This document shows positions 57,856 to 64,000 of a DNA stretch of 64,000 nucleotides, piece by piece. The position numbers were made by a program, and so were the translations under genes. The notes under the pieces were generated by a model that had not been told where the DNA came from, searched no databases, and saw only the letters and a program-made list of their open reading frames with translations. The DNA comes from Morchella semilibera (taxonomy: Eukaryota; Ascomycota; Pezizomycetes; Pezizales; Morchellaceae). Where the stretch lies: assembly GCA_009192285.1 (NCBI GenBank), contig WBVU01000005.1, positions 1,310,768 to 1,374,767 of the forward strand, in the 5' to 3' direction. Positions within the stretch are counted from its first letter, which is position 1. Each line of letters begins with the position of its first letter.

Positions 57856-60470
57856 TGGAGTTACATGTCTTGCTGGGTTGTTTCGTCGCCTGCGGGGGGA
57901 CTGTGTAGCACTCTACGGAAGACGTGGCGGCGTTGTCCTTTGGATGAGTGCGAGGCCAACTTTATGCCAGCCAGTGACATTGCCTGAATTAACATAAGAA
58001 GAGGCCAGTGTGGCCGACCTTTATTAGATGAGAGGAGTTACTGTCAAGAGCTAGAAAAGAAAACAGGGGGACCACGACCACCGGTTCTCTCGTCCCAAGC
58101 TCTTAAACCATCAGGAACGCGTGTACACATGTGGTATAGTTATAATTTTCGGTAAACACTTCCAGGAACTTGACAAAACCTAGACTCGAGCACCTCCCAT
58201 TCTTTGTCGCATCACCGGCCTGGCTGGAATTCCATTAGACAGCTGCTCGGCTCCTTTTTATACCTTGTATTAGTTTCTCCTTTCTTATCCTCTCCCCAGC
58301 TTACACCCCCCCCCCCATCCCCCCCCGGCGCGACCCCATGCGTACCCCCGATCGCGTAGAGGAAAACGTTCTTACTTCCCCTTGCCTCTTTATCACACAT
58401 TTTGTTTTTGCATGTTTCCGGTGACACAGTCCCCCAATGGATCATAACACTGCTTTTTCCTCAAGAACTAGCTACTCCCGTCCAGCCAGGCCGCACACAC
58501 CGTTCAAGTTGAGGACTAACGTTTACCAAGAGTAGATGTACCATTAAGGCCCGGAAAGTACAAATGAAGATGTATCTCCATTAACTCACCCGCTTTCCTT
58601 TTCAACTCTCCCTTTCCCCTGTTAAATCCACACCGACCCATTCCAAGGAATCCCCTTCCCCCAAGGCACGGAAGCGAAGCATACATGTAATTTCTTCTCC
58701 GCCGCGGACACGTACACAACCCCCGGCACCCCCGGCTCTCTGATCTAGTGCACGTCTGATAAAACCCCGAACCCTCAAGCACCCAAACCCCCGCCTACGC
58801 CTCCCACACTACCTCCCCGCAGGGCGCGCAAGCATTGTTTTTTGTTTAATCCATTCAATGTTTGCAGCCTTCCGGCTATGACGGTGGGGCGCACAAGCTT
58901 GCACACAGTGTAGATGAGCGTCCTCCTCGATTAAGTATATGTAATCAACTACTGTCGCCATCATGGTCTATTCTTGATACACTCTCCAGCCACAAACTGG
59001 CCCTTGCTTGCGAATACACTTGCTCGCACCCTGCCCCCTGCAAGATACAGCCCCTACTACGTTATCCGTATCCTTTTATGTGTACTGGACACCTGGCTCT
59101 TGATGAGATAATTACAGTTGTAATAAATGGGGTATGAGGCGTGCCGTAGAAATACCATAGGAGTGCCGCATTTTTGCAACCTATGCGCATTCTAACAAAT
59201 ATAAACCCTTGTTCGCGGGTGAGATCGCACGTTGTTTTTGCAGTTGTTTGGGAATAAATTATTTATATTAGTACCGCAGAAATACGGTACCACTGACTCT
59301 GTCGCCCTCAGGTGTGAAAGTAACACTTCATAACAGGGGGAATAAGATTCTCGACACCGTCATCACATACCACCAGTCGATCAGAATTATCAATATCAAC
59401 AACATAGACGGATAACCGCCTCACCATGTAGTGAATGATTTTATGGACAAAACTGATTTTTTCAAAAGTATTCTCCAACCCTCTTTAGCCCTTTGCTATT
59501 GAATCAAAGACGAGCGAGATATCGATGAATTAATTCATTGCTTTTTTTTTACCTGATGACAAGAAAATATTGCATGTAATCAGCAAAATATTTATTACAA
59601 AATGGTGCATGTATGTTTTATTTTGGCAGGGTACAGACTGGAGATGGCCTGGAAATCCCGGAAATGGATAGCATTTCGCAGAGATGCCGTATAAATGCGG
59701 AATTCAATTAGAATACCGCATACCCGTTTTTTGCGGCACGGATCACACCCCCTTCTTTGCTACTGTAGCTACGGCTCCCAGTAAACTGGATCCTGATATC
59801 ATGGCTGAAATGACTAATTTGGGGACTATACCAGATCTCCCTGTACTGGGGTCCCTGCTTCTGCTCTCCGTATAGAAAGTGGGGTAAAGCATTTAGGTAG
59901 CTAGGTTGGTGATATGTGAGGTACGTAAGGGATCGTAGTTATATATAGAGCTCCCAGCCTGACCTAGAAGACCCACCATACTTACAGATAGACCCCCGGG
60001 GATGACTCTACAAATCTCCTCACATGCACCAACTCCGGCGCCAGAGTACCGAACAAATTACATCAGCCAGCCGGCCGAAATATTTACAACAAGTATAGTA
60101 CAACACCATAATTCCCCATCACAATCGAGTGACCGGCCATGAGCGAGTGACCAACCATGAAATGAGCAATGATTAGTAACCCACCACCACCCGAGTGAAG
60201 GGAAAGTGACCGAGTGACGCCGCATGAGCCGTCAGTGCTATTCGGACGAGCCTATATTTTGCTGTATATCCTCGCGCAAGTTCGTCTCGAGGGTTTCGGA
60301 ACTGGAAAACATCCTGGGGGTGTATGACGGATCAAGAAGCAACGAACGCCAGAGTGATCTCATCATCGATAGTTTCTACGGATGTTTGATTTGTGTTGAT
60401 TGTGGGAAGAATTTCGACATTGCTACTCATATTGGAGGTTCGTCGCGCCGTGACAGTACAGAGCCCCGGG
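57856..60470. other. No gene recognised
   Basis: Short frames only. C-runs lie at 58,306-58,325 and TACATGTA at about 58,681. GAGTGACC-type words repeat irregularly at 60,127-60,220. Confidence 0.4.
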
Positions 60471-60683
60471 CCCGCTCGCGTGTTTTCCCACTACTAAGTA
60501 ACTCTCTCGGAAATGCCCCACAGGGGGGGTAAACTCCACGAACAACCGACTCAACCTACTATGACCAATAAGAAATCGAGTAATCAGAAACAAAACAACC
60601 CCCTAACGAACACTATTGCCCAAGTGTGAGGGCAGCTAAATCCAGCGCACTTTCATATATCCCCCGAACACAGATACAAACAA

Positions 60684-60782
60684 GCTCAGGTAGTGCAGTG
60701 GTAGCACACCCTCACCAAAAACATTAAAAACTTACAAACCGAAAGCCGCAGGGAGACTTGGGTTCAATTCCCAGCCTGAGCC
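60684..60782 (+). tRNA. tRNA-like Pol III gene, copy 1 (interrupted anticodon arm)
   Basis: A 99-nt unit. The acceptor stem GCTCAGG / CCTGAGC is perfect over 7 bp, with discriminator C. The D arm is GTGC-AGTGGTA-GCAC and the T arm is TTGGG-TTCAATT-CCCAG. The A box TAGTGCAGTGG (60,691-60,701) and B box GGTTCAATTCC (60,761-60,771) match consensus. TTTT follows at 60,787-60,790. Between the D and T arms only a 4-bp stem CCCT / AGGG forms, around a 37-nt A-rich loop, about 26-28 nt more than normal. This may be an intron, but no loop with T33 and paired flanks gives a clear anticodon. It is either a tRNA with an unusual intron or a tRNA-derived RNA. Confidence 0.65.
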
Positions 60783-61313
60783 TACGTTTTGCTCATCAGG
60801 GGGGTTGGTTTTATCAGGGTTAGGGTTAATTATCAGGTCTCAATTTCCCAGGGCGGCGGGCCGGGCAAGTGTGGTACCCTAGTCAATTGCGTTGATGTAT
60901 CTATTGAAGTTCCTAGGACCAAATGTGTGGAGCTGGGTTAGTTTTCAAACCACAAACTCAACTCTGTAATCCTGGAACGGCGCGACTGCCCGCGCGTTCA
61001 CCTCCTTACCTGTAGAAGTCGATGATTTGAGCCCGCGCCCACTGTTTACTACCAAAGGGCCTCCTAGGCTCTGCAAAATGTCTGGGACTATCACTGCTAT
61101 GTATGAAATGTACCCCCGGGCCCGCTCGGAAATACCCCACAGGGCTAAGGGGGGGATAAACTCCTGCGAACAAACGACTCAACCTACTATGACCGATAAG
61201 AAAGCGAGTAACCAGAAACAAAACAATCCCTAACGAACACTATACTTGCCCAAGTGTGAGGGCAACTAAATCCAGCGCACTTTCATATATCCCCCGAACA
61301 CAAATACAAACAA

Positions 61314-61412
61314 GCTCAGGTAGTGCAGTGGTAGCACACCCTCACCAAAAACATTAAAAACTTAAAAACCGAAAGCCGCAGGGAGACTTGGGTTCAATTC
61401 CCAGCCTGAGCC
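61314..61412 (+). tRNA. tRNA-like Pol III gene, copy 2
   Basis: Same 99-nt structure as copy 1, with one difference in the loop (CTTAAAAACC instead of CTTACAAACC). A and B boxes and all stems are identical, and TTTT follows at 61,417-61,420. It sits 630 bp after copy 1 in a near-identical flank. Confidence 0.65.
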
Positions 61413-61871
61413 TACATTTTACTAATCAGTGGGGGTTGATTTATCAGGGTTAGGGTTAATTTCAGGTCTCAATTTCCCAGGGCGGCGGGCCGGGCAAGTG
61501 TGGTACCCTAATCAATTGCGTTGATGTATAATCTATTGAAGTTCCTGGGACCAAATGTGTGGAGCTGGGTTAGTTTTCAAACCACAAAGTCAACTCTGTA
61601 ATCCTGGAACGCCGCGCCCACTTTTTACCACCAAAGGGCTTCCTAGGCTCTGCAAAATGTTTAGGACTATCACTGCTATGTATGAAATGTAACCCCGGGC
61701 CCGCTCGGAAATACCCCACAGGGGGGGGATAAACTCCTACGAACAAACGACTCAACCTACTACGACCAATAAGAAAGCGAGTAACCAGAAACAAAACAAT
61801 CCCACTAACCACGCGTGAGCACAACTAAATCAAGACACGTTCATATATCCCCCAAACACAAATACAAACAA

Positions 61872-61970
61872 GCTCAGGTAGTGCAGTGGTAGCACACCCT
61901 CACCAAAAACATTAAAAACTCAAAAACCGAAAGCCGCAGGGAGACTTGGGTTCAACTCCCAGCCTGAGCC
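61872..61970 (+). tRNA. tRNA-like Pol III gene, copy 3
   Basis: Same 99-nt structure. Changes are in the A-rich loop (CTCAAAAACC) and in the T loop (TTCAACT), leaving all stems and both boxes usable. TTTT follows within the next eight bases. Confidence 0.65.
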
Positions 61971-62037
61971 TATTTTCTTGACCGGGGGGCTCGGTCACGA
62001 CCACGTGCATATATCCCCCAAACACGCATACAAACAA

Positions 62038-62136
62038 GCTCAGGTAGTGCAGTGGTAGCACACCCTCACCAAAAACATTAAAAACTTATAAACCGAAAGC
62101 CGCAGGGAGACTTGGGTTCAATTCCCAGCCTGAGCC
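62038..62136 (+). tRNA. tRNA-like Pol III gene, copy 4
   Basis: Same 99-nt structure with CTTATAAACC in the loop. It lies 166 bp after copy 3, with a short flank beginning TTGACCGGGGGGCT. TTTT follows the 3' end. Confidence 0.65.
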
Positions 62137-62203
62137 TATTTTCTTGGTCGGGGGGCTGGGTCATGACCACGGTCATCTATCCTCGAAACGCGCATACAGA
62201 CAA

Positions 62204-62302
62204 GCTCAGGTAGTGCAGTGGTAGCACACCCTCACCAAAAACATTAAAAACTTATAAACCGAAAGCCGCAGGGAGACTTGGGTTCAACTCCCAGCCTGAG
62301 CC
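62204..62302 (+). tRNA. tRNA-like Pol III gene, copy 5
   Basis: Same 99-nt structure with CTTATAAACC in the loop and TTCAACT in the T loop. It lies 166 bp after copy 4; ATTTTATT follows as a terminator. Last copy of the array. Confidence 0.65.
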
Positions 62303-64000
62303 AACATTTTATTGATCGCACTGCTCACACATAAGGAGCTCCTAAACCATCAAGACTACCACGCACTAGTGTGGAAACACAGTTTGCAGACCACTCCGGT
62401 GCCCTTCTCGCCGTTAAGTAACTCTTTCAGCAACCCCACTCCTCCTGTCTCGCGTTTATCCCCTAGTGGAACTTGCCTTCTCAGCCTAGGTGAACACACA
62501 GCCCCGGCCACAAAGCGTGCCCCTGCGAGTGTACAATCAAATCCTCCACCTTCTCTTGACGCGAATGAGCACTAGTATGTGGTGCCATGACGTTATTGTA
62601 CGTACAGGTATCAACATCCATTCTACCCCTTTGTACTACCTTACCACGGGGTCTCCCCCGGGACGACAAGTGACCTTTACCCGCGACCGACGTAGCAACG
62701 AGTGACAGCCGGTGACTGACAGCGAGTGATGTCCCAGCCCGAGTGATCACCCATGCTCCTGATCCGACCCGCCGTACAGAGGCGCACCAGTCCAAGTGAA
62801 TCCCAGGCAGGCGAGCGACGCACCTCAAGAGCAGGCCACCCGCCCGCCGGAGGGGGCAATCCGCCCCGCCCTCAAGCAGGGGTGTTGCACGGCAACCAAC
62901 TAGGCGCGTGAGCCCTGAGAGAGGGGTGTAAATGCTGGCACCCGCAGAGCGGTGAGGGACATGTAGCAGAAATACCTCCGGGACTTAGCTCCACGTACCC
63001 GCCCACCCCCCCCCCCCCAGGGTAGATCCTGGGGGATTGGGCGGCGGGCGGGTAGCGCAGGGGGGAAAATGTATCAGAAACGCCTACCGGGGGGCTGTCT
63101 TCAACCCCCCCCCCCCCAAAAAAAAAAAAAAAAAAAAAAACCGGGCAACTGGGCGGCGAGCGAATCATACGCCATAAAGCGCGGCGGCGCTTACTTGGTA
63201 CCGGAAGAGCAGGATACTACTGGAAACCCCACGACCCGGTCGGGGAAGGTAGGATCTCGGGTAGTAATTGAGCCCAGAGAGAGGGCCGGCACCGCGGGGG
63301 GGGGGGGGGGGGGGGGAGCCTAGCTTGGTACCAGAGTGGCATGCGGAGCAGGGGGAGAGGGGGATATTAGCGGGTAGGCTTCCTAAGCAAGTTGGGTGGT
63401 TGCGCCCACGGGTGAGAGGGTAGCCTATCAAAAGTTATACCGCGCGGGCATAGCCGGGGGCCGGGCTGTGGGATTGTCTTGCTTCCGGGCACCAGCCGAC
63501 GGCGTGGGGAGTGAAGGATACACACCGCACAGAGACGAGGAGGTGGGTGAGGAATAGTAGAGAATTGGTAGTGGCCACGCTTGGCAGGAGTATATCTGAA
63601 AAGTAGAAACTCTTGCCAACCCGGGAGCCAGACAGGCCATGTACTATTGACTAGATAATGAGGTCGGAGCTCTAACGGGACAAAATGAGTCGGACGAGAA
63701 GGTGACCCGGCTAATCATAGCTCGGATTAACTTAGAAAGCATAAACACTAGAGTGAGATCTTAGGAAACGCGTTATTGCCTCCCCCAACGGGGACAGAAA
63801 GCCCCTCAATTATCGGCCAGGAAAGATCGTATACAACCGTAAAACAAGGCCCCCCGAAATAAAAGCTTCCAAACTATTTTTGCTGCCCGAGCGAAGCTAG
63901 AGGGATGTAGGCGAGGAAAGTGTGTCTAGCAATAGGCACCGGACAAGCCACACCAGTAGGTAAAGAAAGAACCCCAAGTCAGAGAAGTGCCCTGGAGAGA
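62303..64000. other. Low-complexity right flank without a recognisable gene
   Basis: Homopolymer runs are conspicuous: C13 at 63,006-63,018, C13 directly followed by A23 at 63,105-63,140, and G21 at 63,296-63,316. A phrase like TGTAGCAGAAATACCTCCGGG near 62,962 recurs as TGTATCAGAAACGCCTACCGG near 63,070, suggesting a short local duplication. The frames here are translations of these runs. Confidence 0.45.

Larger units (their letters stand above)
60471..62302. repeat. Tandem segmental repeat carrying five tRNA-like genes
   Basis: Three large related units start near 60,471, 61,117 and 61,697, each opening with CCCGGGCCCGCTCG. They share blocks such as GACTCAACCTACTA, CAGAAACAAAACAA and CATATATCCCCC before the tRNA-like gene, and a CAGGGTTAGGGTTAAT plus CAATTTCCCAGGGCGGCGGG block after it. 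Two further short units of about 166 bp follow. Gene-to-gene spacings are 630, 558, 166 and 166 bp. The structure indicates repeated unequal duplication of the gene with its flanks. Confidence 0.85.

Noticed and set aside
60684-60782. Selenocysteine or class II tRNA
   Set aside because: No long variable arm or extended acceptor/T stem arrangement; the extra length is in the anticodon arm.
61006-61824. Repeated short ORFs (MFLVTRFLIGHSRLSRLF-type) on the minus strand
   Set aside because: They are identical because they lie in the tandem segmental repeat flanks; there is no evidence of coding.
60684-62302. CRISPR array
   Set aside because: The repeats are 99-nt tRNA-like genes with unequal spacing and related spacers in a eukaryotic setting.

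Overview
The window looks like a gene-poor, transposon-rich stretch of a filamentous ascomycete nuclear genome. Pezizomycete or truffle-like is my guess, not proven. Evidence: two Ty3/gypsy LTR retrotransposons of about 7.4-7.5 kb, one carrying a chromodomain; a 68-bp fungal-type intron; a eukaryotic tRNA-Glu(CTC) without encoded CCA; TTAGGG-like interstitial motifs; many short terminal-inverted-repeat (MITE-like) elements. There are no operons, ribosome binding sites, CRISPR arrays or phage genes.

Layout. 1-11.7 kb is non-coding with several MITE-like inverted repeats and, at 8.45-9.55 kb, an unusual cluster of one short motif in both orientations. 11,683-19,089 is gypsy element 1: 113-bp identical LTRs, 5-bp target duplication GATCC, gag, protease, RT, RNase H, integrase and a C-terminal chromodomain, broken by in-frame stops and frameshifts. 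20.8-22.75 kb is a two-transmembrane glycoprotein gene of an unnamed fungal family, here a pseudogene with at least two frameshifts and one intron. 25,414-32,903 is gypsy element 2: LTRs of 393 and 386 bp, target duplication CCGAC, also defective. 33-47.8 kb is non-coding with more hairpin elements. 47,951-49,828 is the intact, intronless 625-codon paralogue of the 21-kb pseudogene and is the only convincing intact protein-coding gene. A tRNA-Glu gene lies on the minus strand at 55.34-55.41 kb. 60.68-62.30 kb holds five near-identical 99-nt tRNA-like Pol III genes in a tandem segmental array.

Most notable: (1) both gag genes carry a nested short element (109 or 137 bp) with CATCAGCAA / TTGCTGATG ends and GTCTCCTGA-rich inside. 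In each case it is flanked by a 2-bp direct repeat, and subtracting the element plus one 2-bp copy brings the two halves of gag into one frame. (2) The five tRNA-like genes have perfect A and B boxes, a 7-bp acceptor stem and a TTTT terminator, but a 26-28-nt insertion in the anticodon arm and no assignable anticodon. (3) Intron presence/absence between the two membrane-protein paralogues sits at an AG|GT site. (4) The octamer TACATGTA is strongly over-represented outside the retrotransposons.

Coordinates and frame statements come from reading the sequence by eye. Family assignments rest on recognisable motifs only; no database search was run.
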